Shown here piece after piece: positions 1 through 6,843 of a stretch of 19,086 nt of DNA; within the stretch, counting starts at the first letter, position 1; the number at the start of each line of letters is the position of its first letter. Under the pieces are notes generated by a model. That model ran no database searches, was not told where the DNA came from, and was given only the letters and a program-made list of their open reading frames with translations. Made by a program: the position numbers and the translations under genes. The stretch comes from an uncultured Collinsella sp. Lineage in GTDB: Bacteria; Actinomycetota; Coriobacteriia; Coriobacteriales; Coriobacteriaceae. Location: positions 1 to 19,086 of the forward strand of contig CATYJC010000027.1 of assembly GCA_958407555.1 (NCBI GenBank), given 5' to 3'.

Positions 1-8
1 GAGCCGCT

Positions 9-389
9 GTGGACATCATCCTATCCAATTCGAGCGACAAGCCCATCTACGAGCAAATAGCCTCGCAGGTCAAAGCTCAGATCCTTTCGGGCACACTCGC
101 TGCGGGAGCCAAACTCCCCAGCATCCGCGCACTCGCGAGCGATCTTGGCGTGAGTGTCATCACCACCAAGCGCGCCTACGCCGACCTGGAGCAACTCGGG
201 TTTATCTGCACCGTGCAGGGCAAGGGCTGCTTTGTCGCCGAGGGCAACCAGGAACTCTTGCGCGAAAACCAGCTCTGCCATATCGAAGAGCTACTTGCGA
301 AAGCGGCGAGCCAAGCCGAAACCCTGGGCCTCACGCGCGACAAGCTGCACGAGATGCTCGACCTGGTAGCCCCCGAAACTATGCAGTAG
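9..389 (+). CDS. GntR-family (YtrA-type) transcriptional repressor
   Basis: This is a 126-residue protein starting at a GTG, so close to the window edge that its ribosome site is only partly visible. The opening residues (DIILSNSSDKPIYEQIASQV) are typical of the start of YtrA-subfamily GntR regulators, which supports this start. A winged helix-turn-helix follows at about residues 10-75, with 'KLPSIRALASDLGVSVITTKRAY' as its recognition part and 'GFICTVQGKGCFV' as the wing. The C-terminal 45 residues are a short helical tail, as expected for YtrA types, which lack a large ligand domain. The ABC ATPase gene begins 23 bp after the stop, so the protein probably represses its own ABC transporter operon, as known YtrA proteins do. 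The ligand or signal cannot be told from the sequence. Confidence 0.9.
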   Translation: MDIILSNSSDKPIYEQIASQVKAQILSGTLAAGAKLPSIRALASDLGVSVITTKRAYADLEQLGFICTVQGKGCFVAEGNQELLRENQLCHIEELLAKAASQAETLGLTRDKLHEMLDLVAPETMQ

Positions 390-412
390 CCATCTGCAAG
401 AAAGGCTATGCC

Positions 413-1294
413 ATGCAAAACCTTTTAGAACTCAAAGGTATCTCACGCCGTGTGAGCGACCGCTTTTCGCTGCGCGACGTCACGCTTGCCGTGGAACCCG
501 GCCAGATTGTTGGCTTTGTGGGCGCAAACGGCGCCGGCAAAACCACGACGATTCGAGCCGCGCTCGGGCTTATAAAGCTCGATGCCGGCGAGGTGCACCT
601 GTTTGGGCAGCGCTGTGGCGCCGACGCGCCCGATGAAACGCAGCGTTGCCTGCGCACTCGTGTCGGCCTCGTGCTGGACACATGCCCCTTCCCTTCCACA
701 CTCAAGGTGACCGAAGTTGAGGCACTCGTAAGCCCGGCATACCCCACCTGGAGCCACGACACCTTCTCCAGCCTCATCGACCGATTTGGCCTCGATCCCA
801 AGGCAAAGGTCAAGGACCTCTCCCGCGGCATGGGCATGAAGCTGCAGCTTGCCTGCGCGCTCAGCCACAAGGCCAAACTGCTCGTTTTGGACGAAGCCAC
901 CGCGGGCCTCGATCCCATGGCACGCGAGGAGCTGCTTGATGAGCTGCTTGCCTTTGTCGCCGACGGCCAGCACAGCGTGCTGCTCTCGAGCCACATTACA
1001 TCCGACCTCGATCGCGCCGCTGATCGCGTCATCTGCATCGATAATGGCTCGATTATTTTTGACCTGCCGCGCGAGGATATTACCGACCGCGCTGGCATCG
1101 CCCACTGTACCCAAGCACAGGCCGCCGAGCTTATGGCTTGCGTCGAAGGCGCCCGTGCCGCCCGCCATGCCTACAGCGTGGACGTGCTCGTGCCCAACCG
1201 TCGCGATACGCTCGAGGCCTTCCCCGAGATTCCCTGCGATCGGGCAACCATTGATGACTATCTTCGCCTCATGCTGAAAGGAGCTTCGAAATGA
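413..1294 (+). CDS. ABC transporter ATP-binding protein
   Basis: A 293-residue ATPase subunit. Visible motifs are Walker A GANGAGKTT (about 37-45), an ABC signature-like LSRGM (136-140), Walker B LLVLDE (156-161, catalytic E161) and the H-loop histidine in LSSH (H194). The signature is LSRGM rather than LSGGQ, as seen in the YtrB/EcsA-like group of ABC-2 partners. A ribosome site AAGAAAGG lies 8 bases before the ATG. The stop overlaps the permease start as ATGA, indicating translational coupling. The C-terminal 80 residues beyond the nucleotide-binding domain carry no recognised motif. It presumably powers export through the following permease; the substrate is unknown. Regulation is probably by the GntR protein encoded just upstream. 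Confidence 0.93.
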   Translation: MQNLLELKGISRRVSDRFSLRDVTLAVEPGQIVGFVGANGAGKTTTIRAALGLIKLDAGEVHLFGQRCGADAPDETQRCLRTRVGLVLDTCPFPSTLKVTEVEALVSPAYPTWSHDTFSSLIDRFGLDPKAKVKDLSRGMGMKLQLACALSHKAKLLVLDEATAGLDPMAREELLDELLAFVADGQHSVLLSSHITSDLDRAADRVICIDNGSIIFDLPREDITDRAGIAHCTQAQAAELMACVEGARAARHAYSVDVLVPNRRDTLEAFPEIPCDRATIDDYLRLMLKGASK

Positions 1295-1989
1295 AACGCG
1301 CCTTTATGTCCGAGCTCGCCATCGTTCGCACGCTTATCCCAAGCATCGCGGGCGTCAGCCTGTTCATCTTCGTTGTGTTGACCCTTGCCAACGCGTCGGA
1401 TGGCGATTCCGGCATGAGCGCCGGCGCCTGCGCGGTCAGCGCCATGTCGCCCATCATGGTCATGAGCTCGCTGGCCGGCTTCGACAATCAAAATGGCTGG
1501 GAGCGTTATCGGGCAACGCTGCCCTTCTCGCGCAAAGACATTATTTGCGCACGCTACCTGAGCGTTATTGTCTTCTCGGCTGTCATGACGTGCGCCGCCG
1601 CGCTTCTGAGCATCGTCTCCATCCCGCTATTCAACAGCGTGGGCATCCCCTCGACGGGACAGACGGTCTTTGAGATCGCTATAGCCTCGGCAGCATCGAT
1701 GCTCATCTCCCTCATGATGGTGTTTTTGGCACAGCCGCTGTTCTTCCGATTTGGACACATGGAGGCGCTGCGCCTATCCGTCGGCCTGCTTGCCCTGCTC
1801 TGGTGCCTTGCCATTGCCACGTTGAGCTCCTCCAACCCCATCAGCAACTGGCTCATGTCGATTGCCGGGGCGAATCCCGATCCCGCCGTCCTTGGCTGTC
1901 TGTGCGCAAGAATTGCCGCGCTGGCCCTCGTGCTTTTCGCAATCAGTTGCACCGTCAGCACCAAGGTCTATCGAGCGCGCGACCTGTAA
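1291..1989 (+). CDS. ABC-2 type membrane permease
   Basis: A 232-residue hydrophobic protein with about six predicted membrane segments, beginning near residue 10 (LIPSIAGVSLFIFVVLTLA) and ending near 'ALALVLFAISCTVSTKVY'. The segment 'NGWERYRATLPFSRKDIICARYL' between early helices is a typical cytoplasmic coupling region of ABC-2 permeases of the YtrC/YhaP kind. It begins inside the stop of the ATPase gene (ATGA overlap), with AAAGGAGC as ribosome site within the ATPase coding end. Together with the GntR gene and ATPase it makes a three-gene operon. The substrate cannot be deduced; related systems export peptides or respond to cell-envelope stress. Confidence 0.85.
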   Translation: MKRAFMSELAIVRTLIPSIAGVSLFIFVVLTLANASDGDSGMSAGACAVSAMSPIMVMSSLAGFDNQNGWERYRATLPFSRKDIICARYLSVIVFSAVMTCAAALLSIVSIPLFNSVGIPSTGQTVFEIAIASAASMLISLMMVFLAQPLFFRFGHMEALRLSVGLLALLWCLAIATLSSSNPISNWLMSIAGANPDPAVLGCLCARIAALALVLFAISCTVSTKVYRARDL

Positions 1990-2263
1990 TCGACAGCTAA
2001 AGGGCTTGGGCGGCACCCCACCTCATTTACTAGATAAGACGAAGCAGCAACAACGTCTCTACCATCCTTCACGGCATACCGTTTAGATCTTGGCAACCAA
2101 AGAAAGGCCGACAGCATATCGACAATTCGAGCCTTAACCAAATGCCCTCTCGAAATACGGCCCCTGTCTCACCGCAGCGATATCAAAGCTTCATGGCGGG
2201 ACGGTATCATCGGACGAGTACCGTAAATCTGGCGCGATCGTTCTTTGGGGAGGCATTTCACCC
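1990..2263. other. Intergenic gap before the EamA transporter
   Basis: These 274 bases separate the ABC operon from the EamA gene. No believable gene was seen. The only clear structure is a short inverted repeat, ACGGTA (2201-2206) and TACCGT (2219-2224), with 12 bases between, which could be an operator. No strong terminator for the ABC operon was found here. Confidence 0.5.
2201..2224. promoter_or_regulatory. Small inverted repeat upstream of the EamA gene
   Basis: ACGGTA and TACCGT form a perfect 6-bp inverted repeat with a 12-base spacer, 40 bases before the GTG start of the EamA gene. The spacer begins TCATC, so a weak -10-like TATCAT (2205-2210) overlaps the left arm. It could be a repressor site, but repeats this short also arise by chance. 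Confidence 0.25.
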
Positions 2264-3139
2264 GTGTCGTGGGTCGCAGCAGCATTTGTGTCGGCTTTCT
2301 TTGCCGGCATCACATCTATCCTGGCCAAATGCGGCATCAAGCAGACCGACTCCGATGTCGCGACGGCCATTCGCACCTGCGTGGTGCTCGTTTTCGCCTG
2401 GGCAATGGCGGGCATTTCTGGATCCATTGGAACCATTGGCAGCATCGAACCCAGATCCTGGCTCTTTCTCGTCCTCTCGGGACTCGCTACCGGTGCTTCG
2501 TGGATCTGTTACTTTAAGGCGTTGGGCATCGGAAACGTCAATAAGGTCGTACCGGTCGACAAGATGAGCACCGTACTCGCTGCACTGATCGCCATCGTGC
2601 TTTTTGGCGAAACGAGCAACCTTGCGGTTAAGCTCGTGGGAACCGCTGTCATTACCCTCGGCACGTTTTTAATGATCGAAAAGAAGCAGCCTGCCGGACC
2701 CGAGCAGCAGCAAGACCGGACCTGGCTCGCTTACGCCCTCGGCGCCGCCGTGTTCGCGGCACTCACCTCCGTCCTCGCCAAGATCGGCATCGAAGGCGTC
2801 GAGTCAAACCTGGCCACGGCAATCCGCACCTGCGTGGTACTGGTTATGGCATGGGCAATCGTGACAGTTAAAGGCAAGATGGTCCAAGCCGTGCACATAG
2901 ACCGCTGCGAACTCGTATTTCTCGTGGCATCGGGCATTGCGACTGGCGCATCGTGGTTGCTGTGCTACTACGCCATCGCTGCGGGCCAGGTGAGTGTCGT
3001 GGTGCAGATCGACAAACTATCGATTGTCGTATCGGTACTATTCGCGCGCCTGGCATTCAACGAAAAACTCTCACGACGCAGCGCCATCGGTCTCGCCCTC
3101 ATCGTCCTGGGCACCGCCGCACTCGCAATTTGGAAATAG
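2264..3139 (+). CDS. EamA/DMT-superfamily transporter
   Basis: A 291-residue membrane protein with about ten hydrophobic segments in two homologous halves. The halves match clearly: 'ATAIRTCVVLV' occurs in both (near residues 37 and 190), followed by matching '(L/I)ATGASW' and '(V/I)DK(M/L)S' blocks. That is the internal EamA duplication of drug/metabolite transporters. A charged linker (about 142-155, KKQPAGPEQQQDR) joins the halves. The start is GTG, chosen because GGGGAGG lies 10 bases upstream and the protein then begins directly with the first membrane helix. It likely exports or exchanges a small metabolite in the cytoplasmic membrane, but the substrate is not readable. The next gene on the same strand is a methyltransferase 259 bp away, so the two are probably separate units. 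Confidence 0.9.
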   Translation: MSWVAAAFVSAFFAGITSILAKCGIKQTDSDVATAIRTCVVLVFAWAMAGISGSIGTIGSIEPRSWLFLVLSGLATGASWICYFKALGIGNVNKVVPVDKMSTVLAALIAIVLFGETSNLAVKLVGTAVITLGTFLMIEKKQPAGPEQQQDRTWLAYALGAAVFAALTSVLAKIGIEGVESNLATAIRTCVVLVMAWAIVTVKGKMVQAVHIDRCELVFLVASGIATGASWLLCYYAIAAGQVSVVVQIDKLSIVVSVLFARLAFNEKLSRRSAIGLALIVLGTAALAIWK

Positions 3140-3201
3140 CGCCGATGCCAAGCGAGGTCTAGACGCTCGCAAATCCGTGACAAATGGCATATCCCCGACA
3201 C

Positions 3202-3235
3202 GCCCGTGACGTTTTACAATGGAGGCGTCACGGGC
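3202..3235. promoter_or_regulatory. Perfect 10-bp inverted repeat enclosing a -10-like box
   Basis: GCCCGTGACG (3202-3211) and CGTCACGGGC (3226-3235) are perfect reverse complements separated by 14 bases. The spacer holds TACAAT (3215-3220), a good -10 box for a plus-strand promoter, though no convincing -35 box lies 16-18 bases upstream. A dimeric repressor bound to both arms would cover this promoter. As RNA it would be a stable stem-loop, but there is no T-run after it, so a terminator is less likely. Confidence 0.45.
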
Positions 3236-3288
3236 CTCGGCCCAATTACCATCATCCAAGGGGATGTCTTTTTGGTCATTGTTCTTTA

Positions 3289-3355
3289 GGGAACGGTCAA
3301 TCGCATAGAACCACGAAAACGGCCGTCCAACGGCCGTGGTTTGTTGTGCCGTTCC
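3289..3355 (+). promoter_or_regulatory. Candidate structured 5' leader of the methyltransferase mRNA
   Basis: Nested complementary segments are visible. Outer pair: GGAACGG (3290-3296) with CCGTTCC (3349-3355). Middle pair: AACCACG (3309-3315) with CGTGGTT (3335-3341). Inner pair: GCCGT (3322-3326) with ACGGC (3330-3334) around a CCA loop. An alternative inner hairpin pairs two copies of ACGGCCGT (3319-3326 and 3330-3337), so two mutually exclusive folds are possible. The element ends 43 bases before the methyltransferase ATG. It matches no riboswitch class I can name. It could instead be a terminator for the EamA gene with a poor T-run (GGTTTGTTGT). Confidence 0.4.
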
Positions 3356-3398
3356 GTCTCCGTCATCTGCCACATATTGCACCTGATAGGAAAGAACA

Positions 3399-4136
3399 AT
3401 GCCATCAACAGAATCTCAATCCTTCCCAAAAGCAACCAGCTTCGACACGACACTCGTACGCTCTAAAATCATGGGGCCGAACCCCCTCAAGCTCTGCGAA
3501 GAGCTACTTTGCGATGCAAGCATCCCCCACGGCGCCCGCGTCTGCGACCTTGGGTCGGGTACCGGTATCACCAGCGCCCTACTCGCCCGCGAATACGGGT
3601 TTGACACCTACGCCGTCGATCTGTGGAGTGACCCCGTCGAGAACCGCGCGTTCTTCGATTTGCTCGGTATCTCGCGCGACACGATTCATCCCGTTCAGGC
3701 GGACGTCTCACAGGGGCTGCCGTTTGAGCACGACTATTTTGATGCGGTCGTGAGCATCGACTCGTACAACTATTACGGCCGCGATCCGCACTATCTGGGC
3801 GAGCGTCTACTCCCCTACGTAAAGCAAGGCGGAATGCTCTACGTAAGCATCCCCGGCATGGTTCGCGACTGTCACGACAACCTGCCCGTTTGCCTGCTCA
3901 AATCCTGGACACCCGAGCAGCTCGACTACATGCACGACACAGCCTGGTGGCGCGCCATGATCGAGCCGACCGCCGGCATTGAGATTATCTCGATGAGCCC
4001 CATGCTCTGCACGGCAGAGGCCTGGTCGGATTGGCTCACTTGCGACAACGAATACACAGCGGGCGACCGCGCTGCCGTTGAGGCCGGCGCGCTCAAATAC
4101 CTCAACACCATCGCCATTGTGCTGAGGAAACTCTAA
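3399..4136 (+). CDS. Class I SAM-dependent methyltransferase
   Basis: A 245-residue cytoplasmic enzyme. Motif I, VCDLGSGTG (residues 48-56), is the SAM-binding glycine loop. 'YAVDL' about 20 residues later gives the acidic residue expected to bind the ribose, and 'FDAVVSIDSYNYY' is motif IV. A 'MGPNPLKLCEELL' lead-in precedes motif I, as in a family of small-molecule methyltransferases common in Firmicutes and Actinobacteria. The C-terminal half has several tryptophans and cysteines (for example 'DTAWWRAMI') and probably forms the substrate pocket. The substrate is unknown. AGGAAAG lies before the ATG. The leader is structured and a strong terminator follows, so this gene looks like its own transcription unit. 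Confidence 0.88.
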   Translation: MPSTESQSFPKATSFDTTLVRSKIMGPNPLKLCEELLCDASIPHGARVCDLGSGTGITSALLAREYGFDTYAVDLWSDPVENRAFFDLLGISRDTIHPVQADVSQGLPFEHDYFDAVVSIDSYNYYGRDPHYLGERLLPYVKQGGMLYVSIPGMVRDCHDNLPVCLLKSWTPEQLDYMHDTAWWRAMIEPTAGIEIISMSPMLCTAEAWSDWLTCDNEYTAGDRAAVEAGALKYLNTIAIVLRKL

Positions 4137-4142
4137 ACAATA

Positions 4143-4184
4143 GCCGCGCGGGGCCGTAAACAAACGGCTCCGCGCGGCTTCTTT
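4143..4184. terminator. Strong intrinsic terminator between convergent genes
   Basis: GCCGCGCGGGGCCGT (4143-4157) pairs with ACGGCTCCGCGCGGC (4164-4178) over 15 bp with one G-U pair and a six-base AAACAA loop. TTCTTT follows on the plus strand. It sits just after the methyltransferase stop and before the end of the convergent ClC gene, so it ends the plus transcript and may also serve the minus one. Confidence 0.85.
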
Positions 4185-4219
4185 AAAACGAGTTCTGAAC
4201 AAACGCAAAGCGCAATACG

Positions 4220-5509
4220 CTACTTGCGCAGTGTCTTGGGCAGCGGAATGCCGGCGGCGATGACAGCCGCGATGATCATGCAGACGATGCCCTTGAGCGG
4301 GAAACACATAAGCAGCAGGCCCACAACCATGACCGGCTGACGCATGACCGCACCCATCGTCGAGGCCGTGCAGACGGCGACGCAAAAGACCGGATCGGCG
4401 CCGGTGAGGATAGCAAGGCCATAGCCCAGGCTTACGCCCGAGAAAATAACCGGGAAGAAGTGGCCGCCGCGCCAGCCAAGGTTGATGAGGGCGGGGGTCA
4501 GCATGGCTTTGACAAGACCGGTCGCAATGAGCACACCGGCGGGAATGGTCAGATAGGTTTCCATGAGCACGTCGGCCTGGGTCTCGCCGGCAAACATGGT
4601 ATAGGGCACGACCGTACCACAGATGGCGAGCGCCAGCCCGGCTAGCATGGCCTTAACGACAGGGCGCTCCCCCATCGCGTGCGCTAGGGCCTCGCTCGCA
4701 TGCTCAGAGACAAAGTACAGCCAGCCGCATATTGTTCCGATCAGCGACAGAGGGATGAGCCAGGTAAGCTCCAGATTGCCCACCTGGGCAGACTCGAATC
4801 TGGGCATGCCCATGCCACCGCCCACAAGCTGGCCAAGCAGCAGGTAGGTACCTAGACCGCCGGCAATCGCAATGCCGTAGACCACGGTCTTCTGTGCCTT
4901 GGGCAGCTTGATCATGATCTCGTCGGACGCAGAGCCCTCGTCGCCGTCGGCGCTACCGGCAAGCGGCGCCACAAAACCAAAGACGGGCGCGGTAAAGAGC
5001 GCCGTCAGGGCAGCCTGGGTACCCAGCAGCGTGAGCTCCCTAAACTCGGCGCCAAAGCGACGCATGCGGTCGCCGACCCAGCTGCACAGACCCGCGATAA
5101 CGCCAGTCAGGCCGGCCTCCGGTCCAATACTTCCGCCAAACAGCAGCGGCAGCAATGCCGCGAGCGAAAGTTTGCCCAGGTTGTCGTACGGGTAGCGCCC
5201 GTCTTGCTTAACCTTAGCCATCACCTGGTTGAGGTCGTCGGTCTTGGTGCCCGTAAGCTTTTCGTACAGGCCGATCAGCAGGCCGCCCAGCAGGCAGACG
5301 AAAAACGGATACGGCAGAAAACCGAACGGGCCGCTGGCGAGTTCGGGCGACGCCGCGCCCAGCATGTGGGGGATCTCGGTCCACAGATAGTCGATACCGT
5401 GCTCCATCGCAAAAAAGAACAGCCAGACCGCGGCACCTGCGAACGCACCGGTCACGGCAACGCTAACTAAAAACAGCGCGCGGTTTGTGGGTTTGGCAAG
5501 GTTGTCCAT
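4220..5509 (-). CDS. ClC-family chloride channel/antiporter, atypical
   Basis: A 429-residue membrane protein with about ten or more hydrophobic helices and no C-terminal CBS domains. Family marks are GGSIGPEAG (125-133), the counterpart of the GREGP filter motif with the gating glutamate at E131, and GWRGGHFFP (345-353), the counterpart of GxFxP. The first canonical filter motif, GSGIP, is not visible in the N-terminal third, where 'LNQVMAKVKQDGRYPYDN' is found at the matching place. A polar acidic loop (ADGDEGSASDE, about 187-197) splits the halves. It presumably moves chloride or another anion. GGGAGGA stands 5-9 bases before the ATG. It lies 125 bp downstream of the LOG gene on the same strand and has its own possible -10 box, so it may be transcribed separately. 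Confidence 0.85.
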   Translation of the reverse strand: MDNLAKPTNRALFLVSVAVTGAFAGAAVWLFFFAMEHGIDYLWTEIPHMLGAASPELASGPFGFLPYPFFVCLLGGLLIGLYEKLTGTKTDDLNQVMAKVKQDGRYPYDNLGKLSLAALLPLLFGGSIGPEAGLTGVIAGLCSWVGDRMRRFGAEFRELTLLGTQAALTALFTAPVFGFVAPLAGSADGDEGSASDEIMIKLPKAQKTVVYGIAIAGGLGTYLLLGQLVGGGMGMPRFESAQVGNLELTWLIPLSLIGTICGWLYFVSEHASEALAHAMGERPVVKAMLAGLALAICGTVVPYTMFAGETQADVLMETYLTIPAGVLIATGLVKAMLTPALINLGWRGGHFFPVIFSGVSLGYGLAILTGADPVFCVAVCTASTMGAVMRQPVMVVGLLLMCFPLKGIVCMIIAAVIAAGIPLPKTLRK

Positions 5510-5548
5510 CGGGTCCTCCCGCGGTCAAAGTCGACATAGTTACATTTT

Positions 5549-5554
5549 ATTGTA
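5549..5554 (-). promoter_or_regulatory. Possible -10 box of the ClC gene
   Basis: Read on the minus strand, TACAAT lies 40 bases before the ClC start codon. A weak TTGTCT lies 15 bases further upstream. TACA (5541-5544 on plus) and TGTA (5551-5554) also form a short inverted repeat across it. Spacing to the -35 is below optimum, hence the low confidence. Confidence 0.35.
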
Positions 5555-5634
5555 GAGCGAGCGTTGCCCAGACAAGCCAACCATCTGCGCCACAAACGGC
5601 ACCATTGGGAGTCATAGTGGGGCAGGCTCAAGAC

Positions 5635-6168
5635 TTATCCGTTGATAATCGAGACAATCTCGCGCAAATCGTCGGCAAAGTAGATGCCTTGCTGGCGCCT
5701 CGGGCTCGAAAGCCCCTTATCAATCATGTGCCCGAGCAGCGCCTTGAGGTCGTTGTAGTAACCGTCAAGGTTATACAGGATGCACGGAGCACTCAGGTGC
5801 CCCAACGACACCGCGGACATGACCTCGGCAATCTCCTCGAGCGTGCCCGTCCCACCGGGAAAGGCGATGAACGCATCGCCGAGCTCAATCATCTTGGCCT
5901 TGCGCTCGGCCATATCGCTCGTCGCGATGAGGTCATCGATGCCGTCGTGCTGAAACTCGGCCTCTATAAAAAAGCTCGGCTCAACACCCGTCACGTGTCC
6001 ACCTGCCTCGAGTACGCTATCGGCGAGCGCGCCCATCAGGCCCGATTTGGACCCGCCGTATACCAGCGCGTGCCCGTTGGAGCCAATCCAGTTGCCCAGC
6101 TCTTGCACCGCAGGCAGAAACGCCGGGTCATTGCCGACGCTGGCGCCCAGGTATACCGTGATATTCAT
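5635..6168 (-). CDS. LOG-family (TIGR00730) nucleoside-5'-monophosphate phosphoribohydrolase
   Basis: A 177-residue Rossmann-fold protein of the LOG/'lysine decarboxylase-like' family. The hallmark PGGTGTLEE (104-112) is present, with 'ERKAKM' (88-93) supplying the arginine-lysine pair and 'GGSKSGLMGALAD' (38-50) supplying the nucleotide-binding glycine loop. Family members cleave cytokinin riboside monophosphates or AMP to free base and ribose 5-phosphate; older annotations as lysine decarboxylase are wrong. In a gut bacterium the role is likely purine salvage or turnover. GGGGA precedes the ATG by 6-8 bases. It follows the ion-channel gene by 36 bp on the minus strand and is probably co-transcribed with it. 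Confidence 0.9.
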   Translation of the reverse strand: MNITVYLGASVGNDPAFLPAVQELGNWIGSNGHALVYGGSKSGLMGALADSVLEAGGHVTGVEPSFFIEAEFQHDGIDDLIATSDMAERKAKMIELGDAFIAFPGGTGTLEEIAEVMSAVSLGHLSAPCILYNLDGYYNDLKALLGHMIDKGLSSPRRQQGIYFADDLREIVSIING

Positions 6169-6204
6169 ATTCAGTCCCCCTCGTCGTGACGCGCGGCGCC
6201 CGTT

Positions 6205-6630
6205 CTAGCGTTGGCGTCGGCGATATTCGCGCACACGGCGCGACAGGTCGGCGAGCTCGTCACGATCGAGCTCTTCCAAATGCTCCAGATCGTCCATAAA
6301 GCGCGCCATGGTGTCCTTTTGGCGCAGCTTGATGAGCGTATTGCAGTAGTTCACCGCCACACCCGTGAGCATGGCAATGTAGAAGATGCTGATGACGCTC
6401 AGGACGACGGTAATAGCACGGGCGACCGGCGTTTCGGCCGGGATATCGCCAAAGCCGATGGTCGAGACGGTCTCAAAGCTAAACCAGAGGCCATCGCCAA
6501 ACGTAAGGGTCGTGGGCTCGGACAGCCAGACAGCCGTCGAGCACAGCAGATAGAAGATGAGGAACAGGCCCGTGATACGCACGAAACCGGCCTGGCGCAA
6601 AACATCGGCAAGCGTCCTCAGCTTTTTCAT
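6205..6630 (-). CDS. Two-TM potassium-channel-like protein
   Basis: A 141-residue protein with one membrane helix (about 17-36), a pore loop with selectivity filter TIGFGD (57-62), and a second helix (about 72-94). This is the minimal 2TM-pore plan of KcsA-like channels, and TIGFGD is a permitted variant of TVGYGD. The last 40 residues are charged and helical (MDDLEHLEELDRDELADLSRRV), probably a cytoplasmic tetramer-forming bundle. No RCK domain is present. The ATG at 6630 was chosen because AAGGGG lies just upstream; a GTG at 6681 in frame would add 17 residues but overlaps repeat DNA. It lies 36 bp before the LOG gene and in the same direction as the ClC gene. Confidence 0.85.
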   Translation of the reverse strand: MKKLRTLADVLRQAGFVRITGLFLIFYLLCSTAVWLSEPTTLTFGDGLWFSFETVSTIGFGDIPAETPVARAITVVLSVISIFYIAMLTGVAVNYCNTLIKLRQKDTMARFMDDLEHLEELDRDELADLSRRVREYRRRQR

Positions 6631-6680
6631 CTCGGCCCCTTTTCCCAGACGCCCAATCACGTTTGCTCGGTATTGTCCCA

Positions 6681-6710
6681 CAACCGGCAGTTAGGCAACC
6701 GGCAGTTAGG
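6681..6710. repeat. Tandem 15-bp direct repeat
   Basis: CAACCGGCAGTTAGG occurs twice in a row without mismatch (6681-6695 and 6696-6710). The second copy runs into the left arm of the hairpin repeat at 6699-6756, so this looks like a local duplication of the element's edge. Confidence 0.85.
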
Positions 6711-6756
6711 GACGTTCCTTTTGTGCCGGCAGAAAGGGACTGTCCCCAACTGCCGG
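6699..6756. repeat. Long imperfect hairpin repeat (REP-like)
   Basis: Two 24-base arms (6699-6722 and 6733-6756) are inverted copies. The outer 9 bp CCGGCAGTT/AACTGCCGG are perfect, and GGGAC/GTCCC and TTT/AAA match further in, with a few mismatches between; a 10-base loop GTGCCGGCAG joins them. It lies between the divergent channel and kinase genes. Its core GGGACGTTC is shared with the palindrome at 13717-13756, and AAAGGGACTG with 14747-14756, suggesting a dispersed family. Confidence 0.7.
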
Positions 6757-6843
6757 ACGGGACCGTTTAGCGGTGCGGCGGCCGACTGGGCAGGCTGAGC
6801 TGGTATCCTTATGCGGTATTGTCTCGATTCGTTAGGATTGCAC

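Larger units (their letters stand above)
3140..3398. other. Structured gap before the methyltransferase gene
   Basis: No gene is seen in these 259 bases, but they are unusually rich in inverted repeats: a perfect 10-bp repeat around a TACAAT box (3202-3235), a small CATCC/GGATG hairpin followed by TCTTTTT (3255-3271), and a nested hairpin set at 3290-3355. The parts are listed separately. Confidence 0.6.

Noticed and set aside
406..1168. Two minus-strand open frames opposite the ABC ATPase
   Set aside because: Both are shadows of the ATPase with its full set of motifs; no own start signal.
2142..2567. 141-codon open frame overlapping the EamA start
   Set aside because: Low-complexity S/P/R-rich product, overlapping a well-supported membrane protein in another frame.
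6681..6710. Start of a CRISPR array
   Set aside because: The 15-bp repeats are directly adjacent with no spacers and occur only twice.
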